From assembly GCF_028737205.1 (NCBI RefSeq), contig NZ_JAQZAL010000014.1, forward strand, positions 62,001-126,000: a stretch of 64,000 bases of DNA. Direction: 5' to 3'. Made by a program: the position numbers and the translations under genes. The notes below the pieces were generated by a model. It had not been told where the DNA came from. It was given only the letters and a program-made list of their open reading frames with translations, and did not search any database. Shown here one piece after another: positions 8,098-16,365 of the stretch (the first letter of the stretch is position 1; each line of letters opens with the position of its first letter). Source of the DNA: Actinomycetospora lutea. Its GTDB lineage: Bacteria; Actinomycetota; Actinomycetes; Mycobacteriales; Pseudonocardiaceae.

Positions 8098-9174
8098 TCA
8101 CGTCTCCCACGCCGGGGTCCGCAGCGCCTCCAGGACCCGGCGCAGCGCCTCCAGTCGCGCGGGGGACAGGCGCCCGGCCGCGACCTCCGCGTCGAGCGCG
8201 CACTCCGGGTCGGCCGGGGGACCCAGGTGCCCGCAGCCGCGCGGGCACTCCTCGATCGCCGCGGCCAGGTCGCCGAACGCCGCGACCACGTCGTCCGGGG
8301 CGATGTGCGCCAGACCGAACGAGCGGATGCCCGGGGTGTCGATGACCCACCCGCTGACGTGGCGGGACGAGCCCCGCTCCGCTCCGTCTCCCGGGAGCTC
8401 GGGCAGGGCCAGCGCGACCGCGGAGGTCGAGGTGTGCCGTCCCTTCCCGACCCCGGAGACCTCGCCCACGGCCCGGTCGGCGTCCGGCACGAGGGCGTTG
8501 ACCAGCGTCGACTTGCCGACCCCGGAGTGCCCGATGAGCGCCGACACGCGGTCCTCGACGACCTCGCGGAGCGCCACGGGGTCACGGTCGGCCCGGGTGA
8601 CGACGACGGTCAGGTCGAGGGCCGCGTAGTTCGCGGCGAACTCGGCCGGGTCGGCGAGGTCGGCCTTCGTCAGGCACAGCACCGGCTCCAGGCCGCCGGC
8701 GTAGGCGGCGACGAGGGCGCGGTCGACGAACCCGGTGCGCGGCGGGGGGTCGGCGAGTGCGGTGACGATCACCAGGTGCGACGCGTTCGCGACGACGACC
8801 CGCTCGTAGGGGTCGGTGTCGTCGGCGGTGCGGCGCAGCACGCTGCGGCGCTCGGCGACCCGCACGATGCGCGCGAGGGCGTCCTCGCCCCCGGAGACGT
8901 CGCCGACCAGGCCCACCCGGTCGCCGACCACGACCGGCGTGCGGCCCAGCTCGCGGGCCCGCATGGCGACCACGCGCCGCTGCGGGTCCTCGTCGGGCGC
9001 GCACGTCCAGCGGCCCCGGTCGACCCCGACGACCATCGCCTCCGTGGCGTCGGCGTGCTCGGGGCGGCGCTTGCTGCGCGGACGGGTCCCCCGCCCGGGC
9101 CGCACCCGGACGTCCGACTCGTCCAGCCGGGACGTCGCGCCCCGCCCGCCGCCCCGGGATCCGCTCGGCGTCAC
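8098..9174 (-). CDS. rsgA: Ribosome small-subunit-dependent GTPase A
   Basis: RsgA is a circularly permuted GTPase that checks late 30S assembly. The 358-residue protein shows the permuted order: OB-like N-terminal region, G4 (LTKADLAD), G5, then G1 (GHSGVGKST), the switch segment GKGRHTST and G3 (DTPG), followed by the C-terminal zinc domain CPRGCGHLGPPADPEC. Between the switch strand and DTPG there is an extra segment encoded by a dispersed repeat (8358-8393) that RsgA relatives normally lack. The GTG start is 4 bases after the aroA stop, so the two genes are probably one operon, an arrangement also seen in mycobacteria. Confidence 0.94.
   Translation of the reverse strand: MTPSGSRGGGRGATSRLDESDVRVRPGRGTRPRSKRRPEHADATEAMVVGVDRGRWTCAPDEDPQRRVVAMRARELGRTPVVVGDRVGLVGDVSGGEDALARIVRVAERRSVLRRTADDTDPYERVVVANASHLVIVTALADPPPRTGFVDRALVAAYAGGLEPVLCLTKADLADPAEFAANYAALDLTVVVTRADRDPVALREVVEDRVSALIGHSGVGKSTLVNALVPDADRAVGEVSGVGKGRHTSTSAVALALPELPGDGAERGSSRHVSGWVIDTPGIRSFGLAHIAPDDVVAAFGDLAAAIEECPRGCGHLGPPADPECALDAEVAAGRLSPARLEALRRVLEALRTPAWET
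8358..8393 (-). repeat. Family B dispersed repeat, copy B2 (inside rsgA)
   Basis: Read on the minus strand it contains GGAGACGGAGCGGAGCGG followed by GGCTCGTC, about 23 of 27 positions identical to copy B1 at 15319-15353. It is read in frame by rsgA as roughly GDGAERGSSRHVS, lengthening a loop just before the G3 DTPG motif without disturbing the frame. Confidence 0.65.
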
Positions 9175-9178
9175 CGCC

Positions 9179-10492
9179 TCAGACCCCGACCCCGGCGCCG
9201 ACGAGCGCGGGCCAGTCGGTGGCGAAGTCCGGCAGGGTCTTCGTGGTGGCGGCGACGTCGTCGATCGTCACGCCGGGCACGACGAGCCCGACGATCGCGC
9301 CCGCCGTCGCCATCCGGTGGTCGGCGTAGGCCTGCCACGGTCGCGTCGGCGCGGTGAGCGGCGCCGGGGCGATCTCCAGCCCGTCCTCGGTCTCGGCGAC
9401 CCGCGCGCCCACCGTGCCGAGCTCGGCGACCAGGGCGGCGAGGCGGTCGGTCTCGTGGCCGCGGATGTGCGCGACCCCGCGCAGCCGCGACGACGCCCCG
9501 TCCCGCGCGGCGAGGGCAGCCAGGGCGGCGACGGTGGGGGTGAGCTCGCTGACCTCGTGCAGGTCGACGTCGACGCCGTCGAGGCGGTCGGGACCGCGCA
9601 CCGTGAGGCCCTCCGCGGACAGCGTCACCCGCGCACCGAAGGCCTCCAGCACGCGGCGCACCACGGCGCCGGGCTGCAGGTCGGTGTCGGGCCAGCCCGC
9701 GATCGTCACCTCGCCCGCCGTGGCCACCGCGGCGGCCAGGTACACGGCCGCGCCCGAGAGGTCCGGCTCGACGTCGAGCACCGCCGGCGCGGCGACCGGG
9801 CCGGGCGCGACGTGCCAGCTCGAGGCGCCCTCGTCCACGGTCACGCCCGCGGAGCGCAGCATCGCCACGGTCATCGCGACGTGGGGCAGCGAGGGGACGC
9901 CGCGCTCGCCGGCGTGGGTGACGGTCACCCCGCGCGCGTACCGGGCGCCCGAGAGCAGCAGCCCGGAGACGAACTGGCTCGAGGCCGACGCGTCGACGGT
10001 GACCTCGCCCCCGGGCGGGTGCGGGCCGCCCGCGACGGTCAGCGGCAGCGCCTCGCCCGTGACCTCCACGCCGAGCCCGCGCAGGCCCTCGACGATCCCG
10101 CCCATGGGCCGCTCGCGGGCCCGCGGGTCGCCGTCGAGCACCACGGGCCCGTCGGCGAGCGCGGCCAGCGGCGGCACGAAGCGCATCACGGTGCCGGCGA
10201 GGCCGCAGTCGACGTGCGCGCCGTGGAAGGCGGCCGGCGCGGTGATCGCCAGGTCGAGGGTGCCGGCGCGGCCCTCGGTGGAGGTCACCGAGGCCCCGAG
10301 CGCCTGCAGGGCCCCCGCCATCAGCGTCGTGTCCCGCGAGCGGGCGGCGCCCCGGACCCGCCGGGTGACGCCGTCGGTGCCGAGCGCGGCGAGCACGAGC
10401 GCCCGGTTGGTGACCGACTTCGACCCCGGCACCGCCACCGTGCCCCGCACCGGGGCGTCGGCGGTCGGTGCGTCCCAGGGCTGATCGCTCAT
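9179..10492 (-). CDS. aroA: 3-phosphoshikimate 1-carboxyvinyltransferase (EPSP synthase)
   Basis: AroA joins shikimate-3-phosphate and phosphoenolpyruvate in aromatic amino-acid synthesis. The 437-residue length is normal. Recognisable elements are PGSKSVTNRALVLAAL near residues 22-37, the duplicated inside-out barrel halves, GGEVTVDASASSQFVSGLLL, and LHEVSELTPTVAALAAL. The ATG at 10492 precedes MSDQPWDAPTADAP, typical of actinobacterial AroA. It is divergent from the SRAP gene, with 56 bases between starts that must hold both promoters, and upstream of rsgA on the same strand. Confidence 0.95.
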   Translation of the reverse strand: MSDQPWDAPTADAPVRGTVAVPGSKSVTNRALVLAALGTDGVTRRVRGAARSRDTTLMAGALQALGASVTSTEGRAGTLDLAITAPAAFHGAHVDCGLAGTVMRFVPPLAALADGPVVLDGDPRARERPMGGIVEGLRGLGVEVTGEALPLTVAGGPHPPGGEVTVDASASSQFVSGLLLSGARYARGVTVTHAGERGVPSLPHVAMTVAMLRSAGVTVDEGASSWHVAPGPVAAPAVLDVEPDLSGAAVYLAAAVATAGEVTIAGWPDTDLQPGAVVRRVLEAFGARVTLSAEGLTVRGPDRLDGVDVDLHEVSELTPTVAALAALAARDGASSRLRGVAHIRGHETDRLAALVAELGTVGARVAETEDGLEIAPAPLTAPTRPWQAYADHRMATAGAIVGLVVPGVTIDDVAATTKTLPDFATDWPALVGAGVGV

Positions 10493-10548
10493 GGGGCCAT
10501 CCTCTCGCGCCCCGACCCCTGTCGGTGCCCGGTGCCAGGATGGACGGC

Positions 10549-11331
10549 ATGTGCGGCCGCTACAGCCAGTCGAAGGACCCGGCCACCCTCGCCGAGGAGT
10601 TCGACGCCGTCGACGCCACCGACGGCGCGTGGCCCGGCCCCGACCACAACGTCGCGCCCACCACCACGGTGATCGGTGTGGTCGACCGGCACCCGCGCGA
10701 CGGCGCCGGGAAGGCCGACCCGCAGCGGCTCGAGCGCAGCCTGCGGGCCATGCGCTGGGGCCTGGTGCCGGGGTGGGCCGACGACCCGAAGATCGGCAGC
10801 CGCATGATCAACGCGCGGTCCGACTCGCTGACCAGCAAGCCCGCCTTCCGGCGCGCGGTGAAGGGCCGCCGCTGCCTGCTCCCGGCCGACGGCTGGTTCG
10901 AGTGGCAGCGCGACGGCCCCGGCGGGCGCAAGGTGCCGTACTTCATCACGCTGCCCGACGGGAGGTCGCTGGCCTTCGCCGGCCTCTGGGAGACCTGGCG
11001 GCCGAAGGACGCACCGAAGGGCACGTCGCCACTGATCACCACCACGGTCGTCACCATCGACGCCGCCGGTCCGCTGGTCGACATCCACCACCGGATGCCG
11101 CTCGTGCTCCCGCAGGAGCGCTGGACGGCCTGGCTCGACCCGGACAACGACGACCCGACCGGCCTGCTCGAGCCGCCCCCGCCCGAGCTGCTGACGTCAT
11201 TCGAGCTGCGCCAGGTGTCCACCAAGGTCAACAACGTGAAGAACCACGGGCCGGAGCTGGTCGAGGAGAGCCACGAGGAGCCCGAGCAGCAGGGCCTCGC
11301 GCTCGACCTGGACGTGCCGGCGACGCAGTGA
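10549..11331 (+). CDS. SRAP-domain DNA-protein crosslink protein (YedK/HMCES family)
   Basis: SRAP proteins trap abasic sites in single-stranded DNA by forming a thiazolidine link through Cys2. The ATG at 10549 gives MCGRYSQ, leaving the essential Cys2 exposed after methionine removal, which decides the start over upstream in-frame codons. Other family landmarks are DHNVAPTT, RWGLVPGWADDP, NARSD, GWFEWQRDG (catalytic Glu) and the late histidine in HHRMPLVL. At 260 residues it is full length. Its TGA overlaps the next gene's GTG, indicating coupling to an alpha/beta hydrolase. Confidence 0.93.
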   Translation: MCGRYSQSKDPATLAEEFDAVDATDGAWPGPDHNVAPTTTVIGVVDRHPRDGAGKADPQRLERSLRAMRWGLVPGWADDPKIGSRMINARSDSLTSKPAFRRAVKGRRCLLPADGWFEWQRDGPGGRKVPYFITLPDGRSLAFAGLWETWRPKDAPKGTSPLITTTVVTIDAAGPLVDIHHRMPLVLPQERWTAWLDPDNDDPTGLLEPPPPELLTSFELRQVSTKVNNVKNHGPELVEESHEEPEQQGLALDLDVPATQ

Positions 11332-11942
11332 TCACCGTCGAGACGCCGCACGGCGCGGCCGAGGTCCACCTCGACGAGCCCGGGGGCGCGCCGCGCGGGC
11401 TGCTCGTCCTCGGCCACGGGGCCGGTGGCGGGGTCGAGGCGCCCGACCTGCTCGGGGCGCGCGCGGCGGCCCGCGACGCCGGCCTCGCCGTCGCCCGCGT
11501 GCTCCAGCCCTACCGCGTGGCCGGGCGCAGGGCCCCGCCGCCGGCCGCGCAGCTCGACGAGGCGTGGGCGGCGGTCGTCCGGCACCTGGGCCGCACGATC
11601 CCCGACGTGCCCCAGGTGCACGGCGGGCGCTCCTCGGGCGCGCGGGTCGCCTGTCGCGGGGCGGCGGCGCTCGCTCCGGTCGCCGTGCTCGCGCTCGCCT
11701 TCCCGCTGCTGGCGCCGGCGCGCAAGGACGGCACCCGCCCCGACCGCGGCCCCGAGATCGATGCGGTCACCGTGCCGGTGCTCGCGGTCTCGGGCGAGCG
11801 CGACCGCTTCGGCGTGCCGGCCCCGACCGCCACGCGCGAGGTCGTCGTCCTCGCGGGCGACCACTCGCTGAAGGCCCGCGGGCCGGTCGCCGCCGCCGTC
11901 GGCCCCTGGCTGGCGCGGGTGCTCGCGCGCGAGACCGTCTAG
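11328..11942 (+). CDS. Alpha/beta hydrolase, KANL3/Tex30-like
   Basis: The 204-residue protein is a small alpha/beta hydrolase: VLGHGAGGG forms the oxyanion loop, GGRSSGARVA carries the nucleophile Ser, VLAVSGERDRFGVP the acid, and LAGDHSLK the histidine. The layout is like the Tex30/KANL3 group of small dienelactone-hydrolase relatives. Substrate is unknown. The GTG start overlaps the SRAP stop (GTGA), so it is probably made from the same mRNA, and its end overlaps the tail of the convergent TetR gene by 4 bases. Confidence 0.82.
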   Translation: MITVETPHGAAEVHLDEPGGAPRGLLVLGHGAGGGVEAPDLLGARAAARDAGLAVARVLQPYRVAGRRAPPPAAQLDEAWAAVVRHLGRTIPDVPQVHGGRSSGARVACRGAAALAPVAVLALAFPLLAPARKDGTRPDRGPEIDAVTVPVLAVSGERDRFGVPAPTATREVVVLAGDHSLKARGPVAAAVGPWLARVLARETV

Positions 11943-12514
11943 CCCGGGGCGAACGCGCGGCGCGCGACGGCGGCCAGGGCCGTCCGGCGACGCTCGTGGT
12001 CGGCGGCCGGGTCGTCCGGCGCGGCCGTGATCACGGTGGCCGCGGGCGACCAGGTCATCGACAGCGCGATCACCAGCGAGTAGACGTCGCCCGGTGCCAG
12101 CTCGGGGTCGATCAGCCCGTCGGCCTGGGCCGACCGGATCGCATCGAGCTTCCCGGCCATCACGTCGCCGACGGAGGTCAGCAGGTCGCCGGTCGGGACG
12201 CGCTCGAGGCGCGCCCAGGTCGCGAGCAGGATGACCGACGGCGTCTCCAGGTAGGCGTCGTAGAGCCGGACCGCGTAGCCCGGGAGGTCGGTCGCGTCGA
12301 ACGGGACGAGGTCGACGATCAGCGCGAGGTGCTCGGCGAACACCGCGTCGAACAGCCCGTCCTTCGAGGAGAACCAGGCGTAGATCTGTGCCTTGTTGGC
12401 CTCGGCGGCGTCGGCGATCCGGTCGACGCGCGCCCCCGCGATGCCGTAGCGCGAGAACTCCGCGGTCGCGGCGTCCAGCAGCCGGCGGCGCGTCGCCGCT
12501 CCGTCCTTGGGCAC
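11939..12514 (-). CDS. TetR-family repressor
   Basis: The 191-residue protein has a TetR helix-turn-helix at about residues 9-54 (TRRRLLDAATAEFSRYGIAG followed by TVDRIAD-like and NKAQIYAWFSSKDGLFDAV), and a ligand-binding C-terminal region with hydrophobic helices. It is divergent from an alcohol dehydrogenase gene, and the 77 bases between the starts hold two identical copies of an inverted repeat, so it very likely represses both itself and the dehydrogenase. The inducer is probably an alcohol, aldehyde or related compound handled by the enzyme. Confidence 0.9.
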   Translation of the reverse strand: MPKDGAATRRRLLDAATAEFSRYGIAGARVDRIADAAEANKAQIYAWFSSKDGLFDAVFAEHLALIVDLVPFDATDLPGYAVRLYDAYLETPSVILLATWARLERVPTGDLLTSVGDVMAGKLDAIRSAQADGLIDPELAPGDVYSLVIALSMTWSPAATVITAAPDDPAADHERRRTALAAVARRAFAPG

Positions 12515-12524
12515 GGTCCGATCC

Positions 12525-12579
12525 TAACCAACTGGTTGGTCACGTGCTACGGTCGGACGTAACCAACTGGTTGGTCACG
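12525..12579. promoter_or_regulatory. Duplicated TetR operator
   Basis: The 20-base sequence TAACCAACTGGTTGGTCACG occurs at 12525-12544 and again, identically, at 12560-12579, start to start 35 bases. Each copy holds the inverted repeat ACCAAC-TG-GTTGGT. The pair fills the gap between the divergent TetR and dehydrogenase starts and would cover both promoters. Confidence 0.88.
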
Positions 12580-12591
12580 ACAGGAGGAGCC

Positions 12592-13647
12592 ATGCACGAG
12601 GTCACCGGATGGGCCGCACCGGCCCCGGGCGCCGCGCCGCAGCCGTGGACCGTCGAGCGTCGCGACCCGCGGCCCTCCGACGTCGTCGTGCGCATCACCC
12701 ACTGCGGCGTCTGCGCCACCGACCGGCACGCGCTCGCCGGCGGCGACCCGGCGGCGTTCCCGCTGGTCGCGGGCCACGAGATGACCGGCGTCGTCGCGGC
12801 GACCGGCGACGAGGTCACCGACCTCGCCCCGGGCGACCGCGTGGCCGTCGGCAACATCGTCGACTCGTGCCGCACCTGCGCGCCGTGCCGCGCCGGGCGG
12901 GAGAACGACTGCGACGCCTTCCCGACGCTGACCTACGGCGGCGAGGACCGGGTCTCCGGCGGCACCACCCAGGGCGGGTTCTCCACCGAGATCGTCGTCG
13001 ACCGCCACTTCGTGTACGCCCTGCCCGCCGGCCTCGACCCCGCGGGCGCCGCGCCGCTGCTCTGCGCGGGGATCACGACGTGGGCGCCGCTGCGGCGCTT
13101 CGGCGCGGGGCCGGGCACGACCGTCGGCGTGGTGGGGGTGGGCGGCCTCGGGCACCTGGCGATCCGGTTCGCCCACGCGCTGGGCGCCGAGACCGTCGCC
13201 CTGACCAGCAGCGAGAGCAAGGCCGAGGCGGCCAAGGCCCTCGGTGCCGACGACGTCGTCCTCACCCGCGACCCGGACGCGCTCGCCCGCCAGGCCCGCC
13301 GGTTCGACGTCCTGCTCGACACCACCGGCCACCCCCTCGACCTCGCGCCCTACCTGGGCGCGCTCGCGGTCGACGGCACCTACGTCCTCGCCGGCATCCC
13401 GCCGGCCACCCTCGCGATCGACCCGATGAGCCTGGTCGTCGGCGAGAAGCGCATCGCCGGCACCGGGAGCGGCGGCGTGCCCGCGACCCGCGAGATGCTC
13501 GACGTCGCCGCCGAGCACGGGATCGTCGCCGACGTCGAGGTCGTCGGGCCCGACCGGCTCGGCGAGGCGATGGACCGGCTGGGCCGCGGGGACGTGCGGT
13601 TCCGGTTCGTCGTCGACATGGCTCAGTCCGACACGGCCCGCAGGTAG
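12592..13647 (+). CDS. Zinc-dependent alcohol dehydrogenase (MDR family, cinnamyl/YahK-like)
   Basis: The 351-residue protein is a medium-chain dehydrogenase. Catalytic zinc ligands lie in HCGVCATDRHAL and GHE, the structural zinc in CRTCAPCRAGRENDC, and the nucleotide fold in GVVGVGGLGHLAIRFAHALG. Overall it resembles the NADP-linked cinnamyl alcohol dehydrogenase/YahK group, which reduces aldehydes. The ATG at 12592 follows a strong AGGAGGAG site. Control by the adjacent TetR protein through the duplicated operator is likely. Its 3' end overlaps the convergent WYL gene by 25 bases. Confidence 0.92.
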   Translation: MHEVTGWAAPAPGAAPQPWTVERRDPRPSDVVVRITHCGVCATDRHALAGGDPAAFPLVAGHEMTGVVAATGDEVTDLAPGDRVAVGNIVDSCRTCAPCRAGRENDCDAFPTLTYGGEDRVSGGTTQGGFSTEIVVDRHFVYALPAGLDPAGAAPLLCAGITTWAPLRRFGAGPGTTVGVVGVGGLGHLAIRFAHALGAETVALTSSESKAEAAKALGADDVVLTRDPDALARQARRFDVLLDTTGHPLDLAPYLGALAVDGTYVLAGIPPATLAIDPMSLVVGEKRIAGTGSGGVPATREMLDVAAEHGIVADVEVVGPDRLGEAMDRLGRGDVRFRFVVDMAQSDTARR

Positions 13648-14555
13648 CGCTCGCCCGTCGTGCGCAGCTGGGCCACGAGCTCCGGCGGGCCCTCGACCCG
13701 GAAGTCCAGGTCGAGCATGCCGACGTAGGCCGCGACGGTGGCCACGCTGTCGGCGCCCGTGACGAGCACGCAGCTGTGCGCGTCGCGGGGCTCGACCACA
13801 CCCACCGCGGGGTTGATCCGCGCCAGCACCTCCGACGCCGGCGCCGCCACGACGATCCGCGCGTGCACCGACCAGCCCGCCGTGGCCACCTCGCGCAGCA
13901 CCAGGTCGGTGAGGTCCTCGGGCGGGTCGACGGGGGAGAAGCGCGGCCCGCCCGGGGTGCGCAGCTCCAGTCCGTCGGCGCGCAGCACGGTCCACGTCCC
14001 GGTCGCGGGGGCGCGCACCACCACGTACCAGCGCCGCTCCCAGCTCACGAGGCGGTAGGGCTCGAGGAGGCGGGCCGGCCCGTCGGCCCCGGCGACGCGC
14101 AGCGCCGTCCGGTCGCGGATCGCCTCGGCCACCGCGCGCAGCAGCGCAGGGTCGACCTCGGGGTCCGGCGCGTCGGAGACGGTGTTCTCCGGGCCGCGCG
14201 CGGTGGCCTCGGTGAGCGCGGCGACGGTGCGGCGCAGGCGGTGGGGCAGCACCCGGTCGAGCTTCGCGAGCGCCCGCTCCCCGGCCTCGCGGGTCCCGGC
14301 CAGCCCGGTGCCGGCGCGCAGCCCGAGGGCGACCGCCACCGCCTCGTCGTCGTCGAGCAGCAGCGGCGGCAGCGACGCCCCGACCCCGAGCCGGTAGCGG
14401 CCCGCGCGTCCGGTCTCGGCGTCGACGGGGTAGCCGAGCTCGCGCAGGCGGGCGACGTCGTGGCGGATCGTCCGGACGCTCACGCCGAGGCGCGCGGCCA
14501 GCTCCGGGCCCGGCCAGTCGGGCCGGGACTGCAGCAGCGAGAGGAGGGCCAGCAT
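13623..14555 (-). CDS. WYL-domain HTH transcriptional regulator
   Basis: The protein has an N-terminal winged helix (LLSLLQSRPDWPGPELAARL, then SVRTIRHDVARLRELGYPV) and a C-terminal WYL domain (RLLEPYRLVSWERRWYVV), a pairing typical of actinobacterial PafC/DeoR-like regulators. Homologues usually start a few residues upstream with RDTSARMLALL. Here that upstream stretch is present in frame (LRDTSARM), but the expected start codon has become CTG exactly where truncated epoxide hydrolase sequence begins. ATG 14555 is the first normal start. The gene may have lost its native promoter in the event that truncated its neighbour. Confidence 0.85.
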   Translation of the reverse strand: MLALLSLLQSRPDWPGPELAARLGVSVRTIRHDVARLRELGYPVDAETGRAGRYRLGVGASLPPLLLDDDEAVAVALGLRAGTGLAGTREAGERALAKLDRVLPHRLRRTVAALTEATARGPENTVSDAPDPEVDPALLRAVAEAIRDRTALRVAGADGPARLLEPYRLVSWERRWYVVVRAPATGTWTVLRADGLELRTPGGPRFSPVDPPEDLTDLVLREVATAGWSVHARIVVAAPASEVLARINPAVGVVEPRDAHSCVLVTGADSVATVAAYVGMLDLDFRVEGPPELVAQLRTTGERYLRAVSD

Positions 14556-14578
14556 TCGGGCGGAGGTGTCGCGCAGTC

Positions 14579-14938
14579 GCCGACTCGCCCGTCGGTCAGC
14601 TCGCCTACCACGAGCTGTTCAACTCCTTCGGCAACGGCACGAGCCTGGTCACCGAGGAGCAGATCCTCACCCAGGTCTCGCTGTACTGGCTCACCAACAC
14701 CGCCGCGACGGCCGTGCGCTTCTACCTCGAGGACGCGCGCGCCGGCGCCGAGCCGCGGGTCAGCGCCGCGCGGACCGGCGTGCAGGTGTTCGCCGACGAC
14801 TTCCAGACGATCAAGGTGTTCGCCGAGCGGGACAACACGGGCGTCGTGCACTGGAGCCGCCACGAGCGCGGCGGGCACTTCGCGGTGATGGAGGTCCCGG
14901 AGGCGGTCGTCGCCGACCTGCGGGTGTTCTTCGGCTAG
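14579..14938 (+). pseudogene. 5'-truncated epoxide hydrolase fragment
   Basis: In this frame the DNA reads ADSPVGQLAYHELFNSFG, then VSLYWLTNTAATAVRFYLED, and ends FAERDNTGVVHWSRHERGGHFAVMEVPEAVVADLRVFFG. This is the C-terminal third of an alpha/beta-hydrolase epoxide hydrolase, including the catalytic His in GGHFA. The cap domain's first half, the nucleophile Asp and any start codon are missing; the first in-frame start is GTG 14714, far inside the fold. The fragment abuts the start of the divergent WYL gene, so a deletion evidently fused the two. It is unlikely to make an active enzyme. Confidence 0.82.
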
Positions 14939-15444
14939 TCGGCGGCGATCTCGGCCAGCTCCGCCCCGGTGGCGGCGACGAGGTCGTCGGGGGTCAGCGC
15001 CATCTGCAGCCCCCGGCGGCCCGCCGAGCACCAGACGGTCCCGTGCTCGGCCACCGAGAGGTCGATCACCACGTCCAGCGCCTGCCGGGTGCCGAGCGGC
15101 GAGATGCCGCCGACGACGTAGCCGGTGAGGCGCTGGGCGGCGGTGGTGTCGGCCATCACCGCCCGCTTACCGCCCCGCGCGGCCGCGAGCGCCTTGAGGT
15201 CGAGGGTCCCCGACACCGGCACCATCGCCAGCACCGGCGTCCCGTCGACCTCGGCGACCAGGGTCTTGAGCACCCGGCGCGGGTCGAGGCCCAGCGCCTC
15301 GGCGGCCTCGGTGCCGTAGGAGACGGAGCGCAGCGGAGCTCGACCCTGCGAGGCGGCGGTCCTCCCGGGCGCGGTGTACGGGTGGGTCGTGTAGGCGATC
15401 CCGGCGTCGTCCAGGGCCGCCAGGGCCGGGGTCGATGCGGCCAC
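14935..15444 (-). CDS. ybaK: Cys-tRNA(Pro)/YbaK-type aminoacyl-tRNA deacylase
   Basis: The 169-residue protein matches YbaK/EbsC deacylases, which hydrolyse mischarged aminoacyl-tRNA. Key parts are ALDDAGIAYTTHPY near the N-terminus, EAAEALGLDPRRVLKTLVAEVDG with the conserved Lys, KRAVMAD, and GGISPLGTR. The segment between HPY and SYGTEAAEALG is longer than usual and is encoded by dispersed repeat B1. A GTG start at 15444 gives MAASTPALAAL. It is divergent from sigR, whose autoregulatory promoter lies just upstream. Its stop overlaps the end of the epoxide hydrolase fragment. Confidence 0.88.
   Translation of the reverse strand: MAASTPALAALDDAGIAYTTHPYTAPGRTAASQGRAPLRSVSYGTEAAEALGLDPRRVLKTLVAEVDGTPVLAMVPVSGTLDLKALAAARGGKRAVMADTTAAQRLTGYVVGGISPLGTRQALDVVIDLSVAEHGTVWCSAGRRGLQMALTPDDLVAATGAELAEIAAD
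15319..15353 (+). repeat. Family B dispersed repeat, copy B1 (inside ybaK, antisense)
   Basis: The plus strand contains GGAGACGGAGCGCAGCGGAG followed by CTCGACCCTGCG. ybaK reads the opposite strand here, giving an insert of roughly TAASQGRAPLRSV between conserved YbaK segments. Orientation relative to the host gene is opposite to copies B2 and B3. Confidence 0.65.
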
Positions 15445-15463
15445 GGCGGGCGAGCCTAGCCCG

Positions 15464-15489
15464 GGAATCCCGCCCCCCGGCACCGCGTT
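15464..15489 (+). promoter_or_regulatory. SigR-type autoregulatory promoter of sigR
   Basis: GGAAT (15464-15468), exactly 18 bases, then GTT (15487-15489): this is the actinomycete SigR/SigH consensus GGAAT-N18-GTT. Transcription would begin around 15496-15500, next to the ATG at 15499 that opens the longer reading frame of sigR. Confidence 0.82.
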
Positions 15490-15666
15490 GAGCCGGACAT
15501 GCCAGCAGTGATGACGAGGGCGGCGGCCGGGCCGGCCGCCGCGACGCCGTTCGACGGCGTGACGTCGTCCGCGGGACCGGATGCCCTGCGACCCACGCGG
15601 GTAGTCTCCTCGGGATTCATCGACGTCCCGACCGCGCCCGCGACGGCGCGGCGCGAAGGGAGCCCC

Positions 15667-16365
15667 GTGGCCGACGCGGCGAGGGCTGTGACTCCTGAGA
15701 CCCCCGACGAGACCGACGAGCGCACCGACGGGGTCGGTGAGGTCGTCGACGTGACGACCGAGACGCCCGAGGAGCGCGCGGCGCGCTTCGAGCGCGACGC
15801 CATGCCGATGGTCGACCAGCTCTACGGCGCGGCCCTGCGGATGACCCGCAACCCGGCCGACGCCGAGGACCTGGTCCAGGAGACCGTGCTCAAGGCGTAC
15901 TCGTCGTTCGCCTCGTTCCGGCCTGGCACCAACCTCAAGGCGTGGCTGTACCGGATCCTCACGAACTCCTACATCAACACCTACCGCAAGCGGCAGCGCC
16001 AGCCCCAGCAGTCGCCCACGGAGGAGATCACCGACTGGCAGCTCGCCCAGGCCGGTGAGCACTCCAGCGCCGGACTGCCGTCGGCGGAGGCCGAGGCCCT
16101 GGAGAACCTGCCGGACACCGACATCCGCGACGCGCTGCAGAACCTGCCGGACGACTTCCGGATGGCGGTCTACCTCGCCGACGTCGAGGGGTTCGCCTAC
16201 AAGGAGATCGCCGAGATCATGGGTACCCCGATCGGCACCGTGATGTCACGGCTGCACCGGGGACGCCGCCAGCTGCGGGTGGCACTGACCGACACGGCAC
16301 GCGACCGCGGGTTCATCCGCGACGGCGGCCAGACGGTGACCACGGGAGAGGGGGCCGGACGATGA
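15667..16365 (+). CDS. sigR: ECF sigma factor SigR/SigH (thiol-oxidative stress)
   Basis: The protein is a group IV sigma factor: region 2 ([20 protein letters not shown], then [14 protein letters not shown] and [18 protein letters not shown]) and region 4 ([20 protein letters not shown], then [20 protein letters not shown]). It directs the disulfide-stress regulon in mycothiol-using actinobacteria. GTG 15667, preceded by GGGAG, gives 232 residues. An in-frame ATG at 15499 adds 56 residues and lies right after a SigR-type promoter, matching the long unstable SigR' isoform known from Streptomyces coelicolor. The stop overlaps the rsrA start (ATGA), so factor and anti-factor are coupled. Confidence 0.93.
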   Translation: MADAARAVTPETPDETDERTDGVGEVVDVTTETPEERAARFERDAMPMVDQLYGAALRMTRNPADAEDLVQETVLKAYSSFASFRPGTNLKAWLYRILTNSYINTYRKRQRQPQQSPTEEITDWQLAQAGEHSSAGLPSAEAEALENLPDTDIRDALQNLPDDFRMAVYLADVEGFAYKEIAEIMGTPIGTVMSRLHRGRRQLRVALTDTARDRGFIRDGGQTVTTGEGAGR

